Notes: generated by a model from the sequence alone, not told the origin. DNA of 64,000 nt from Ganoderma boninense (GCA_002900995.3 CM035314.1:205754-269753), one strand, 5' to 3'. Positions 9,775 through 22,627 are shown, numbered from the stretch's first letter. A program made the numbers and translations.

Positions 9775-12700
9775 TAGTGTTGCAGGGTCCGGTCCGGTCC
9801 CGGTCCTGAAGGGAATTTCTCGAGGACTGGGGACTGAGGACCGGACAGGACCGGCTGTTACAGTGAGGACTGGGACCAGGACTGCAGTCCCCAAAGGACC
9901 GGGAAGGACTGCGGTCCTGGTCCCGGTCCGGACTGGTCCAGGACCGCATATCGGTCCAAGACTGGTCCTATACAGTCCAGGACCAGTCCTCAGTGGTCTG
10001 GGACCGCTGAGGACTTGTGTAGATACAAAACAATGCATAGATTTTGGGAGAGACGAGCTACAAAGAGCAGTACAACAGTAGGACAGTAGAAACATGAATG
10101 CTAGTCAGAGGCCAAACCTTCATCCTCGGTGTCTGAGGGAAGGAGCGCAGCTTGAGTCTCCATAGCGGTGAAGGTGCCGATGTATGAGTCCTCGACCTTC
10201 TCCTCGTTGGCGCGCGCGAAGTCCGGAATTGACCGCATCCAATGATACTTCAAGCATTCAATCTGTTCGAAGAGGTCGGGGTCGAGACGCGAACGACGAT
10301 CAGTCGCAACCTCCTTAGCACGGGAAAACAGAGACTCCGCGCCAACCGAAGCCGCTGCGATAGGCAGAATATCGAGGGCCATACGTGCCAGGGTAGGATA
10401 GATTTTAACTTGTTTCTAACCATGATTAACAGGGCAGTCAGCATTCAAGTGTGGCGCAGCACGTCATGGTGGGTGCTGTGTGAGGACTCACCGACCACCA
10501 TTCGACGGTGTCCGTCTCCTTCGTCACGTCCGGATCGAGATATTCAAGGTACTTCGCCAGTTCATGCTTCCAGCCACCTTGCGATGACGACGACTGGAGG
10601 CGCCGCAGCCGGTCACGGTCGTAGTCGTCCTCGGCGTCTTCCGCTTCCCCGCCGGATTCAGCAGCTGGAGCGCCACCATCCGTGTCTTTCGGGAGATGGG
10701 ACTGGCCAAGCCGTTTAGGCCAGTACTTCTCCATCTAGACAAGGGCACAAGTCAGTTTGTATCACAGTCAAAGGACTCAAGGCTTGACCGCTGAGGCCTG
10801 AGAGTGAAATTCACGAGGACAGCTTACCGCGGTGTTCACGACTTCGCGCACGTGCTGCTTCCAGTTTCGTGCGTTAGGTTCACCTGCTGCCAAGTCGGCA
10901 AGATACTCCTCGTCTCCTCCCCATTGGCGGTCGATGTAGTCCAATTTGTAGTACGGATGTAGCACTGAAAATGTTTCGTCAGTGACAGCGCGCGAGCCGC
11001 AAAGAGGGAATGCAGTGAACATACGTAACGCGAGGATGTATACATCCGTGTTGTCCAGCTTCTTGTAATATTTGTTGAGCTTCTCGAGGCCGGCGCGCAG
11101 CGCGTTGTGGTAGATAGCATACTTGGCATTGTGGAGCTTCGACTCCCAGCGTGAGGCGAGAGATTCGATGGTGGGAATCACTTGGTGCAAGGTGGGGATG
11201 CGCGTGCTTGAACACACTTGATGATATCTGTCCGCATCCTATGGTGCATGGCGACGGCAGAAAGAGTGAGTAAGATGCACTGATACAGTGAGCGCGGCGC
11301 CTGGTTATGCGACATACCTCAAGGATATCGGACAAAAGCCTGACACGCTTCCAGTGGCTATCCGTGAGCACGAATGCTGCCCATGGAATATGTTTTGTGG
11401 GTGCGCCCTTCTTTTTGATCGTCGTGATAGGGCCAAATCGGACGTCGGCAGTAAGAGCGAACGAGTCTACTTCCTGTGATTGAACAGTGCGACTCAGTGA
11501 GCTGGTTCCCGGGCGCAGCACCACCAGATGCAGAGGTACGGACCTTACGCAGATCATAGACACGCTCGGTCATCCCAAAGGCGCTGCCCCAACGTGTGTT
11601 GTTGTGGACTATCAGGGCGAGCGGCCGTTTGCGCGTTCCAGCCTCCATTTGGAGCTCCTCGAACGCTTGTTTGCGTTGGCCAGACGCCTGTATCTGAGCG
11701 AGACAGAGAGGTTGCCGTGTTGGCGTTCGACAATGCGAAACATAAATGGCAGACTCACTTTGATAATGAGCGTCCGAATCACTGCAATTACGTCTACACC
11801 GCCGTTCACCAAGCTTTGCGGGTCGTTCGGATCGTAGTCCCATATCGCCTGCTTGTTCTCCGCAATCGCAACCTGCGTGATCTCTCCCATGAAGTCTTCG
11901 ATGCTGAGTTGTATGATGTGGCCAAAACATCTGCACGAGAATGCAATGTTTCGTGTCTGTGAGTAACGTTCGTGAGAGCGCATCCACACAACCGGCACTC
12001 ACCCAAGAGTGTTCCTTGTCGCCTCGAAGTCGCCGAGAACGCCGCGTCGTGAGAGACGAGATGCAACTTCCTTTGCCGCCGTGCTATTGTTGGATGCATT
12101 GTCGTTCGTAATGTGTCCCAACTGCCAGTGATGCATAGTGTCGTTCATGGTTAGTCAGAATAGCCGAAAAAGTGATAAAGCAGTCAAGGCGCACCTTACT
12201 GTGCTTGCGAGACGTCACTCCCGCCCGGTCAAGAAGGCCCACAAAGTATCGTCCAAGGTTTCCTCCATTGTGCTTGCCGAAGATCTTGCGAAACGCGCCC
12301 ACCTCGTCCCGAAACACCCATCCTCCATCGACCCGGACCTCGATCCACTGTAGAAGCATCCCCATGATGGGGTCAGAGGTATGTGGGACCGTCCACATGT
12401 CCCAGAGAGTCGAGATATTGCCAGGCGCTGCAGCGATGTCTCGCTTGAGGGCTGTGAGGAAGTCGATGAACTCGTTCGTAATCTTCACGCGGACGCTTGC
12501 GCGAGAAGGCAGCTCGGACTTCTTGGTGGCTGGTCGCATCGTCACGAGGCAGTTGCGGAAGGACGTGCTGTCGGCGACAGCAAGAGGCTGGGAACCCAGA
12601 AGAGAGAGCAGAGACGTCCATTAGTGTGTGCGAGCATGAAGAGATCGTAGACGTAGCCGCAATGGGCACGGGTAACAGGGTGCGTGAATGTGACGTACCT

Positions 12701-14174
12701 GGTCACCACACACAACATGTCGGGTCACGGCGTCGAGAATGCCCTCACGGGAGAAGGCTTTCGGAACTTGAACCTTAACCACGACGCTGTCGAGCGTGGA
12801 CTGACCTCCCTTCTCTCCCTTCTCCTCCGCCTCCTTCGCTCGGCGCGCCTTCAGTATGGCCTTTGGGACCGCGAGATGGTTTTCCTCGAGTCCCGCCTCC
12901 TCGCATCTCTTCTTGTACTCCGGGTAGTGCGCTGCACGAATGTGACAGCGACATGTCGAATTTCCCCCCTTATACCACGCGGCGACGTCTCCTTTCTTCA
13001 CCTTCAGCTTTTTGTCCTCGCTGTTAAGTTAGGTGAGTGCTGACCACATGTCCAAGGAGTAATGCACTTGCTAACTTACCGGCAAATCATGCAATAGCGT
13101 CCTCTCTCTTGCTGCGGCCCCATGCCACGGTCCACCATCCTCTTCTCGGGCGGGTCCGTGAAGATCGTCCGGAGATCCCTGGCTTGCTCGCCTTTCATAA
13201 CGATCTTCTCCTTTGTTTCGAGGTCCAGATCGCTCTCGGACTCATCGCTGTCTGATATCTGCAGGTACGTAAGTGTCAGAATTTGTGCACGGTCGAGATT
13301 CGCTAACGCACTGTGATGGCCTCCTTCGCGCCGCTACCAGTACCTGCAACTCCCTTTCCCTTCCCCCTTCCCTTCCGTTTCCCCTTCCCCTTCCCATCAG
13401 CTACTTCAGCCTCATCATCAGCTGTGCTCCCTTCGTCGTCGCTCGAATCGGGCTCAGTTGGTCGCGCCTTCTTCGCCTTCTTGTTCTGTGCCTTCCCGGG
13501 CTGTTTCTTCGCGCCTTTCCTCTTCTCAGCATCAAGCTCCTTCTTCTTCGACGTCGCCTTCGTCGTTCGGCCACTTCTCGTTACCGTGACTTCATCTGGA
13601 GAGCCTGAGTGCTCGTCGCTGCTTCCCGAGCCATCTCCGTCCGAGGAAAAGCTCCCATCATCAACGCGCTTCCGCTTCGTCGAACTGCCTGCGGTCCGAG
13701 ACTCGCCACCAGCCATACCGTCTTCCAGAGCCGAGCGTGAGAGAGGCCGTCGTGAGAGTTCGCGCAGTGTGTATAGAAGACCGTTCTCCCCGCCCCCCAC
13801 TGCAAGTGCGATCCAAGTGCCCGATAATGTATTATGCAACTCCGAAACTATACAGTTCCAGTGCCCGTGATGTGTACTTTGTACCTGATCCCTCCGAGTC
13901 CATTCCGCCCTTTGTGCCTCAATCCGTAATGGTGCGATCCCGACATGTGGCTATGCTACCATAGGACTGGCTAAGGACCAGTCTTTTCACGTCTCTGAGG
14001 ACCAGTCCCGACCGGTCCTTCCCAGTCCTCCGCCAAGTTCTATGAGCCAAGGACTGGGACCGGGACTGGGGACAGGACCATTATGTTGTGCGGTCCTGGT
14101 CTGGTCCTCTGTACCCCGGTCCCGGTCTTTTGCGCGGTCCCAGACCAGTCCTGGGACCGGACCCTGCAACACTA
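9775..14174 (-). mobile_element. Complete hAT transposon 1 (4.4 kb)
   Basis: Perfect terminal inverted repeats start TAGTGTTGCAGGGTCC and match over 21 bp. They are flanked by a perfect 8-bp target duplication GTGGGGCA at 9767-9774 and 14175-14182. The uninterrupted target sequence can be read in the LTR of element 2, which confirms the boundaries. Inside the TIRs both ends carry dense repeats of GGTCC/GGACC (about 9784-10015 and 13965-14165), a usual sort of transposase-binding array. The single gene inside is on the minus strand and looks intact enough for an autonomous element. Confidence 0.95.
10101..13716 (-). CDS. hAT transposase 1, BED-finger type, spliced
   Basis: Read right to left as about eight exons with short GT-AG introns. 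The amino end (from ATG 13716; an earlier in-frame ATG is at 13839) is rich in Lys, Ser and Asp, with runs of KGKGKRKGRGKGKG that look like a nuclear localisation region. Next comes a Cys/His motif (YCMICR, then CRCHIRAAH after an intron at about 13030-13078), consistent with a BED zinc finger binding the element ends. The RNase H-like catalytic region has NDNASNN near 12093 and NNTRWGSAFGM near 11590. The carboxy end has the hAT dimerisation block (SVGAESLFSRAKEVATDRRSR, about 10330-10250) and stops at 10101. The enzyme cuts and pastes the element in the nucleus. Exon limits are approximate. Confidence 0.85.
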
Positions 14175-14284
14175 GTGGGGCAAGTCTTCTCCCACCGCCC
14201 CACTAGTGTACCTGTCGCCCTCAATACAGGACGTTGACGAGTTACGCTCGGGGCTCTGAGAAGCACCCTCTTTGTGACTTTACA

Positions 14285-14615
14285 CACCCGCCACATCTAT
14301 CGCCATCCTCGGCCTGAGCAAAGGGAGGATGCCAACCGACAAGGGCAGTTACTCCTGCTAGATAATTCCCCCATTGTAGGTGGCTCAAAACAGAGCCCCT
14401 TCCTCGAGAGCACCCCGGAAAGAAGAACCGGACTCTGGTGGGCTCGCCGCTCCTCTCACAAGTACCGCTCAAACTCTAACCTCGCCGGCCCGTCCACATA
14501 CCATAACGGGCAATGGCCCTACCCACCGCCTCCTAATAGGTGCTCTGCCGCGACGGCTGTGAGCGCTTTGCTCTGCGACAGCGCGCGCGACCAGAGCAAG
14601 TGATGCATCCGGCCC
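14285..14615. other. No gene recognised
   Basis: Sequence just right of element 1. An ORF of 109 codons (14274-14603) starts inside the LTR and has no recognisable domain. It may be worn retroelement DNA. Confidence 0.4.
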
Positions 14616-14940
14616 ATGGCGCCGCGATGCCATCACCACTCTCAACATCGACGACGTTCTCGGGAGGCCAGTGCGTCATCCTCGACTCCGAGGGATCTAC
14701 CGTTGGCAAAATCCCTAAGACTGGCGGGCCCTACCTCGTGCGCGGCGAACACGACGACCGCGCGGAGGCTGCCGCCGCTGCCGCTGCCCCGAGGATCGAA
14801 CCTTGACGGAGATGGGAAAATGCCACCCAAAAAGGCGCTAAGAAGCGGATCGACCCACAACGCCTTGTTCGCCGTGAAGGCGGGACAGCCAATCCCCTCA
14901 GGCGTATGAGAAACAGCTCAACGTCAACGTCCACATGTGA
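14616..14940 (+). pseudogene. Possible Copia pol scrap
   Basis: One frame reads FSGGQCVILDSEGSTVGKIP, which resembles the segment before the GAG-pre-integrase domain of fungal Ty1/Copia elements (a hydrophobic strand, a DxxG turn, then IGxIP). It ends at TGA 14804; a second frame then starts LTEMGK, roughly where the HxxxGH motif would lie, but the histidines are not clear. No reverse transcriptase is nearby. The call rests on a short similarity from memory, and a chance ORF is possible. Confidence 0.3.
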
Positions 14941-15396
14941 GTCATCAGGCAACCTTCAAGGTTCGAAGCTTCAGGCCTTTGATTTTAAATCAACCTGAAT
15001 CCATCAAGAATGAGAGCGCTTCCTATATTTGCTCAGGCGTACGCACTTTGATTGCCCAGTAAGCAACATTGAAGCGACAAATTCATCAATTTCCGCCCTT
15101 CCCTTACTATTACCGCGAAAGCTAGTTACTAGGACTGGGGTTGTATAGTTCTCATGGTCTATGCCATGAGAAGAGAATGCCTTGTCAGCGTACATCTATC
15201 CATCACGAACTCTCGAAGACTCGGAACTTTGTCGATATTAATGATCACGGACGCCGAATTTGAAAAGGTGCGATTCTGCGTAGGCAAAGTACGTCTCATT
15301 GCCCAAATGGTGACGTACTAATAATAATATAGGTAAAGTTATGGGAGTCCTGTACGTCATACAGTATCGGTGAGCATGAATCAAAGATAAGGGGAG
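14941..15396. other. No gene recognised
   Basis: Lower in GC than its surroundings. I see nothing coding or repetitive here. Confidence 0.4.
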
Positions 15397-16038
15397 ATGG
15401 GACGGTCTCAGTCAGCGACTACCCCCACCTGGACCCCCGCCGCAGGATTTGCCATGTCTCGACTTGACGTTCACGCTCTTTCCGGACTCTCCGACTTTGT
15501 TTGTTCAATCATGGCACCCGAGTATGAATACAGGCTTCAAAATGTCCCGCGCATCATGAGGACGTTTTTGCTGCACGTCCGTGCGCTGCGCCCCCATGCC
15601 CACGTCGACCATCAGTTCCTCTCCATTTTTCGCTTCCTTGTGCAACAGCCCGACAACTGCCGCCCTTCTTTGGCCATTCTTCGCCAGTTTGCCGAAGAAT
15701 ATTCTTTCATAACTCGTGTTCGCAGAACCCAAGCCGCTCTCCAAGACGTCCAGTTCGCGGTCAGCCGTTTTGCCTCCGCTCATGATGCGGTACTAGAGGC
15801 ACAACTCAACACCGTCATTGATGGGACAACCACATCATATTCGGAGTACCACGATGCCACGGTGGAGTTTCGAGCAGCTAGTGTTTCGGTGGAGGCTTTG
15901 TCGGATCTCGCTATCCGAATCCTTCCGGATAGTCAGTCACTGTCGACTTACTTTGGTCTAAATTTGAATCTCACCGTGGTCCTAGTCATCACGCTTTGCA
16001 AATCGGGAGTGTTTTGGGACGAAGAAAGTACTGCCTGA
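15397..16038 (+). CDS. Hypothetical protein
   Basis: A 213-codon ORF with even amino-acid use and no low-complexity runs. It reads like folded protein in places (for example FLVQQPDNCRPSLAILRQF, and a long Ala/Val-rich helix-like stretch after it). The ORF ends TGCCTGA, and sequence after the stop is open in other frames, so it may be one exon of a spliced gene or a broken gene. No domain is recognised and no neighbour suggests a role. Confidence 0.4.
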   Translation: MGRSQSATTPTWTPAAGFAMSRLDVHALSGLSDFVCSIMAPEYEYRLQNVPRIMRTFLLHVRALRPHAHVDHQFLSIFRFLVQQPDNCRPSLAILRQFAEEYSFITRVRRTQAALQDVQFAVSRFASAHDAVLEAQLNTVIDGTTTSYSEYHDATVEFRAASVSVEALSDLAIRILPDSQSLSTYFGLNLNLTVVLVITLCKSGVFWDEESTA

Positions 16039-19000
16039 CCAAAAAGTCTTGTCGTTGGATAGCAAAACTCCTATCCTTGATATGCCAGATGTGGGAGGGA
16101 ATATCAGGTATGTACTGTCGAGGTCCCATCATCGTGACCGCGCACAATCTGATTAACAATCTTGGCAAGCACCTCCGACTTGCAGTCAAGAATCAAGATA
16201 TACTGAAGGGTGAATAATTTTCATTGTATGGCACAAATCACATGGATCCGGGCGATGGTGTACAAGTATCGCAGATAACTATGCAGTCCGAGGCAGTGGC
16301 TTTCTGTTCCGTTAGACACGGGGGACACTACGAAAGAAATGTAGGAGACTTTTTCATTCGGTGCCACGCACGCCTAAATCGCCACTGGGTTATCCGGAAT
16401 GGCTACTAGATGTCGACCTGACTCCTGAGCTTCAGCTTGAAGTCGAGTTGGTGACTCTTAATATGTCCGCGGGGCCCCAAGTCAGCTTCATGCTTGCCTG
16501 ATGGCACATCGCCGAAATCTGCGGCGTTGGTACGACAACCCATGACTCAGGCGACTCGGACGACACGTTCAGCTGGCTCAAATATCCGGAGAGAATCTCC
16601 ACCTGAATCTCGGGTCCACTGTATCATGTTCCCGTCCCGCTCTCTGGTACAACTTTCTCAAATCAAGGTTCACATTTCGACTTGCCCCCGTCTCCTTCCG
16701 CAACAAGGGCTTTTCCGAGGGCGAAAGCCCGCTTCTCTTGTCACCCTCAGTCTCCTCGCCTGCAAGTGCGTCCAGCAAGTCGTCGTGGCTCGTGTATGTA
16801 TGCGGCCCACTGCCGGCGACAGCTCTTGGGCGGACATGACGCAGACAGGCGAGTACGTTACTGATCGTGCCTGTCGCGGCCGCGACGCAGCGGAGCGCTC
16901 GAGGGTCCGAGTCCGAGTCCGCCAGTGGTTCTGCTTAGCAGAGTTGCGGAGTGCTAGTCCGGCTAACGTCCCGCTCACAGTGTCGTGGTCTCCGCTTTCG
17001 TGCGTTACTTATAACATAATGTTACCTGAGCTATTTTCTGTAGCATAGTCGGCTCAATCCAATCGGTCTCTGTTCTCCGCCAACCCACCCTCGCAGCGGA
17101 GCGCTGAACCTCTGCTCGACCCCCAACCGCCATCGCCGAGTGCGTTTTCCTCCCGCTTGACCCCCGCAGACCGCTCCAACGAAGCAGCAGTGCAAGCATA
17201 AGGTGAGAGACGTACCATTCAGAGAGCATGCCAAGCACTGCTGTCCGCCATCCTTTCTCCTAGGCCTGGTCCTGCGCTCGGGTCGTGGCCTGCCTCCCTC
17301 GCCTGCTCAGACGAAGTCGCGCTTCGAACATCTCGCCCTCGTCCGTCACCGCGTCAGTCAAACAATTGAGTTGTGACTCAATGATCTACGCACCGTAATG
17401 CTCCCTTCGACACGTTCCACGCCGCGCTGCCAGCCTGCAGCCACCACACCAGCCCACAGAACAACGGAGCCCCGAGACCGCCTCACGCATAGATATATTT
17501 GTGCCATTCAATGATACGCGGGAGTCTTTCCGTTCACCGCCGTGGCTGCCATGGCTGATGCTTTGGTGTGTGCATCTATGCAAATAGGGACGGGGCATCA
17601 CCAGCCTGCGCCCATTCGAGCAGCTTTTTCCAATGTCGTGATCAGCCGCGACAAGACAGTTGCTGTCGTGCCGGGTGCCCAGCGGCCACCTGACAATGTT
17701 CAACCTCGAGCCCCGACATTGGGAAACAACATTAATGGCGGAAGGCTGCCATTAATCCGCATAATGGTCTCGGACGATAATCAACCGCATGGTAGTGATA
17801 AATCAGCACAACGGCGCACCCGCATAGTCAAGCGAAAACAGTCCCCCGCATCCGTCGGTTACAGTCCCGCCTTCCACGGAAGTGGCTAAAGCCATTTTGT
17901 CGCTCTGGGCACAGCTTGAATCCCTCATTCGCCCTCGCCAGGCCAGATACTCGTCCGGCTCACCCGCGATGTGCATCCTCTGACCTTGGCCGTTTTCCCA
18001 TCGTGAACTTGAAGCAACGGGGCTCGGAGGCGCATATCCTGCACATGGGCCACTGTTTCAGCGTTCTCGCTACGAGAATGCCATGAAGACCGCCAGGAGC
18101 TGAGCGGGCACTCACCTACAGTCGACTCAAGCTCGTCCTCCTCCCGCATCCGCCAGTTCGTCTTCGCGCCGAGTCTTGAGTGGATCAATGTCGAAACTCA
18201 AACGCGTCTCGCCGGCGGCTTCTGAACCCCCATTTGATGGCCGGCCTCGCCCCAGCAGGTACCTTGAAACCGGTTTCAGTACATTGGTACCGACATTGAG
18301 CTTCGCGTGCCCCCCGTGAGACGTAGACTTCGAGAGGTGGTAAGTTGTCTCCCCGGCTCCTTCGCCCGCCTATTCACAAGCACGTCAGCTTTGACGACCA
18401 ACCTTCACGCAACGCCGACTTCACTTATCAATCTAGTTCATCCGTGTTCCTTCTGGGTCTCGATCAGTCGTATAAGGCATCCGACTCGTCAAACAAGCGT
18501 GCCGGTGACTGCGACCTCGGTAGCACCTGTATCTGATTTCACTCGAGGCAGCCTTCCACGAATGATGAGCCGCCGACCATGCTCGTTCTAACTGTGATCT
18601 CTCGCCCCTCTCATGAGTCCCATCTACTGACCCAACGCGAAACAATGGAGAAGATGAGTGTGGAGTACAACGTTAGAGGCCCTGGACTACACACCTCCTC
18701 AGGTACGTTCCCCCTCGAAGTCGGAGCGGCCGTCTGACCTCCTGACAACAGCTGCTACCGCGACGTCAAACACCCCAGGTCCGCTTGTGCCTCATGCGGA
18801 ACACAGCGTTTCGCCAGCACACCTTCGTAATCCTGACGGCACAAAATATATTGCGGTCAGTCTGCAACGTACGTGCATACTGACGTTGGGCCCGCAGCGC
18901 AAGAGTTCCCACATATCGTGCTCGTGGCGATTCCATGTCGCGCCCTGTCGCGAGGCTGTTCAGCGGGAGGCCGGGGCTGGTGATTCCAGCTGACTTCGGC

Positions 19001-22000
19001 GTGGACCACCGAGCGAGAGAGACCGTGGCCTCGCCTTTCCTCTTAGCCGGGGTAGCGTCGTCTTGACTCGCCGCCATTTGCTTCCGGCCGGCCGCCTGCT
19101 TAATGCCGTTTCGAACCCCGCCTCAATCGAACGGGCTGTCAAGATGTTGTCTGGCGTTGTCAGTGGCCGGCCAGACAGTCTCTCGACAGACACATTGCAC
19201 CGACCTGCCGCGGTGCCTCTCATCGGGCGAATTCCATGCCCACACGATCTCCCTGCTGGGCCTTCATTTGGGAGAGTGCCGGCGATGTCGAGCCTATTCA
19301 CGAGCTGAGGCAGCGCCCCGCCGTCTTTCTAAGACGCCTAGAAGTCGTGCTATACTAGTCAGCCGTGCGGGTCAGAGGCCCCGGCGGCAGAGTCACGACG
19401 ACGGCGAACACGCACCCGGACCCCGTAAACGAGTTCTGTGCCATTGCGGGCACAGTACCACGCTGGGAGAATGGGGGGAGTTCGCCTCGGGTCGTCTCGT
19501 TGGCGGGATCCTAAGCCTGCCGTGCGCGGGGGCGAGCCGGGTCCGATCCCCGTCGGGGCCGACTCTTCAACTCCCACCGTCCGGACACTCTGGAAGCGTC
19601 ATAAGGGCTCCTTGACATCTCCCTGGAGCGTTCTGAGGCGACGTCCAACGTCGGCGGGGGGCCATTCAGCCCATCCTCCGAGTCGCGTCCTGCCGCGCAT
19701 CCTTGCCCCCTAAAGTGATTTTTGAGGGCCCATATCCGGCGGCCGAAAACGGCTCGAACGCAGTCCACGGGGCCCACAGACGCTAGGAAAAATGCCCGCC
19801 GCACCATGCAGGACGACCGGGAGGAGAGGTTGCGCACACGGCTACGGCGGGAAATCCGAATTACCATGAAACGGCGTTTAGATCGATTTCCAAAGGTCGT
19901 CCGACCGCCGCGAAACAGGCCGTATTCGATGCGGGGTGATGCACAGATCATGTGGACCTCAAATAGCACGTGTGAATCGGCCGGCGTCGCGAGCCAGATG
20001 CGATTCTCTTCCTCGCCCAGCACAAAACCCCACCCAGCGGGCCAGTCGTTCCGCGCCGGGGCTCGCCAGTCGCCGTCCGACGCTCGTTCGACTCCCGTTG
20101 GACTGTCTTGGACGACGGCCGGTCGATTCTCGGCGGGACGCGAAGGGTTCCCAGTGGGTGGGTGGTCGCTCGAGCCCGAAGTTAATGAAATCGACGATTT
20201 GAGTCGATTTTGGGACCTCACGCGGGCGGCGCAAAACGGTGCGGGCGTGTCTCGCAGGTGTTTGTGGATGCCTGCAGGCCACTTCCGTCCGCAGGGCCTG
20301 CTGTTCTGCCTCTAGCCGAAGCTTCTGATGCCGCCCCGCCACGAATCGAGCTCTGTGTGCCTGGGCCAGTCTGTCAGCATCATTATGACGCATTTTCAGC
20401 ATGCTTTTGTATACCTTTTGGGTCGTACAGGGAGGCTTTACAGTGGCGACGCTTGGCAGCGCTCTGCTGCAATTTTCGTCGTCGTCCTGAGCTCCGTATT
20501 CCGTACGGGAGGCTTCCAGCTACGGAACGCACCATTCACCATGGCGTTAGGGTATGCGGTTCACGACCTATAGGGAAACACTTATCCGTGCCCACAGAGC
20601 CCCCCCGGTAGCTCGCCCTGCGACCCGTAGTCGCGTGTTCTCGCCCAGCCGGCGATTCTCCGCGCCTCCCGTGGGCCGTGTCCGTAGCGGGAACGCCTGA
20701 TCTCGCATGCTTGGGGGTGTGTAGCGTCGGCGGGGGCGGGGTTCGAGGCTCCTCGGTGGGGTCTTCGCGATGCTGCTCCGCGTTCCCCACCGGCTATCCA
20801 TCTTCATGTGTTCCAGGACGTTCTTAAGCACCAACGGCACAGCTTTGAGGTGCTCCGAAGGCTCGAACATCGGCGCAACGCGTGTGGGCTGGCGAAGATT
20901 GTCGGCCGCTCCCGACCTTCCAGAACCATGTTGCGCAGCTGGCGTGGCACAGTACGCGATGGCGGACGCTAGCGACCCATCCCCTATATATGTTTCAGCC
21001 GGCAGATCAGCGTGCCATTTGCTGGGAGAGAAGGTATGGCGCACCCAGCTTACCTGGCCTCGGAGGCACAACCTCGCGCCGTTTGCACTGACGGTCGTCT
21101 GTTCCTTCCGCACCTCTACCATCTGGAAGCGTCTGTGAGGTGCCCTCAGCACGCGTCGACGAGTTTCTGTCTAGCTCATGCGGCCAAGGGCGTTCCGAAA
21201 TCGAATTATGGCCGGAGGCTACCGCGACTTCAAGCGCGAATTCTCGCGTTCGCCCTGTGCACCCGATGGTCTACGCGATCACAAATATGGCAAGAAAACC
21301 GCAATGGTTTGAATTACCTAACAGAACAGGGTGAGATGGAGAGAGAGCAGGTGTTTGAAGCGCGGACTTACCCCATGCCCGAGGGAGCGCGACCCTCGTC
21401 CCACGCGGGCGAGATGACGTGTCGGCACCATGCGGACGTTTCCGCGCGGTCCGTTGTAGCGTGCGGGGTAGACCCAGGTCGTCCTTCATCGTGCAGTCGG
21501 CGGACGGTGTCCTGAGTGTGTACGAGGCCGGCGTCGGGCGGGCGTTCCTGAGACGGTTCGCACCATACAAGCTTTGCGAATCGGAGCGAGACGTCGCTGA
21601 CATGAGTTTGACATGGCTCGAGCTAGACGCAGCTTTCGAGCGGAACGAAAAGGCGAATGGGAGTGTCCTGCGGGTGGCTGGCGGAGACCGGCGGTCTGCA
21701 CAAGTTGTGGGACTCTTGTCGCCCGCCACGCCCATTCATCTATTCCTAACGCATTGTAGCTGCACAACGGACAGTTCTGAACTGCGTGAGGTTGGGGGAA
21801 TCAAGTGGGGGGGGCGATGGACTGACCTGAACGATTGGGCTAGTGTGCGCGGCTCGGACGCTCAACAGACGATGGCTGGAGTCGGATTCATAGCCGGCGG
21901 CCAAGAGACCCGGCTGGCGCACACGGGCTTCGGCTCCAGGAGAAGACTTTTCGGTGAGGCGTGGTTAGACATGCTGCTTGCGCACATTATAAGCCCTGAA

Positions 22001-22627
22001 TGGAGACGAACGGACGCGGAACGCGGGGGCTAGACGCGAGATACTGGCCCAGGCGAGGGACGATAGCACGAGGGCCGAGGTTTCGACGGAGAATGGCGAC
22101 GAGGTCCTGAATTGCACCCGTGCATTTTGATGGGCTGAAACATGCGGGGAACGAGGGGGAGAAGTCGTAGAAAGTGGGGACGGGCTGGCGAAACGCAGCG
22201 AAAGGAGCTGCAACAAAACGAGGTGCAGCGAGCGCCTAATCGACCATTGCAACGGGTTGGGAGCCAATCAGGACGCGCGAAGGTCTGGGCACATCATGTG
22301 TCGGTGCGCCTGTCCGGGTCATTCCCGGACGCACATTGCGCACATCGTTTCTCCACCTTCACTTCCACATCCCTTCCTGTCCTCAATGATACACTTTGTT
22401 TTACTTATCCCGGGAACACCGTCTATACCCTCGCCAGGAGCGTTGGAGGCAGGTCGGAGAGGTTTGGAGGGGGAAGCGCCATTTCGGAGACATCATTGGA
22501 CGAAATGGCTGTATAGATTGTCGATGCCGAGTAAGCATTATCCGAGCTGATTCCGATGCAAATGGTTGTTGTCGACCTCATTTTCTGCAGCAGCCACCCG
22601 CTCCTCCCTCCACCCTTATTCCCCCGA
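16039..22627. other. Long region without a recognisable gene
   Basis: GC-rich with many short overlapping ORFs on both strands and no motif I can name. The longest are 19511-20221 (minus, 236 codons), 19722-20315 (plus) and 21419-22033 (plus, 204 codons). On the minus strand a well-formed intron, GTAAGT ... CTGTTAG, spans 21318-21371, which suggests the remains of a spliced gene at about 20.5-21.7 kb. A tRNA-like fragment near 19520 was tested and rejected. This is likely old, decayed sequence. Confidence 0.45.

Larger units (their letters stand above)
2045..14284 (+). mobile_element. Ty3/Gypsy chromovirus, element 1 (5'-truncated)
   Basis: Order of parts: end of gag with a zinc knuckle, aspartic protease, reverse transcriptase, RNase H, integrase, chromodomain, a third ORF, a polypurine tract, then the 3' LTR. 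The pol order with integrase after RNase H places it in Ty3/Gypsy, and the carboxy-terminal chromodomain in the chromoviruses. The 5' LTR and most of gag are missing. A second copy lies at 48004-61154 in the same orientation, which lets breaks be located by comparison. The copy is dead, with frameshifts near 3480, 4713 and 5209 and stops at 2296, 5597 and 5756 among others. Its 3' LTR is split by a hAT transposon. Confidence 0.9.
9689..14284 (+). repeat. 3' LTR of element 1, split by a hAT transposon
   Basis: The LTR begins TGTTACGACCAATAGCC at 9689 and ends GTGACTTTACA at 14284. Without the hAT insertion and one copy of its target duplication it is about 190 bp. The two halves match the 5' LTR of element 2 (48004-48723), including GATGTACGGGCGGTGGG on the left and CAAGTCTTCTCCCACC on the right. 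A TATA-like run (ATACGTATAAAAAG) lies at about 9735-9748. The halves are 9689-9774 and 14183-14284. Confidence 0.85.

Noticed and set aside
19515..19570. tRNA-like T-arm (GGGTCCGATCCCCGTC)
   Set aside because: No matching acceptor stem or anticodon arm could be built upstream, and one T-stem pair fails.
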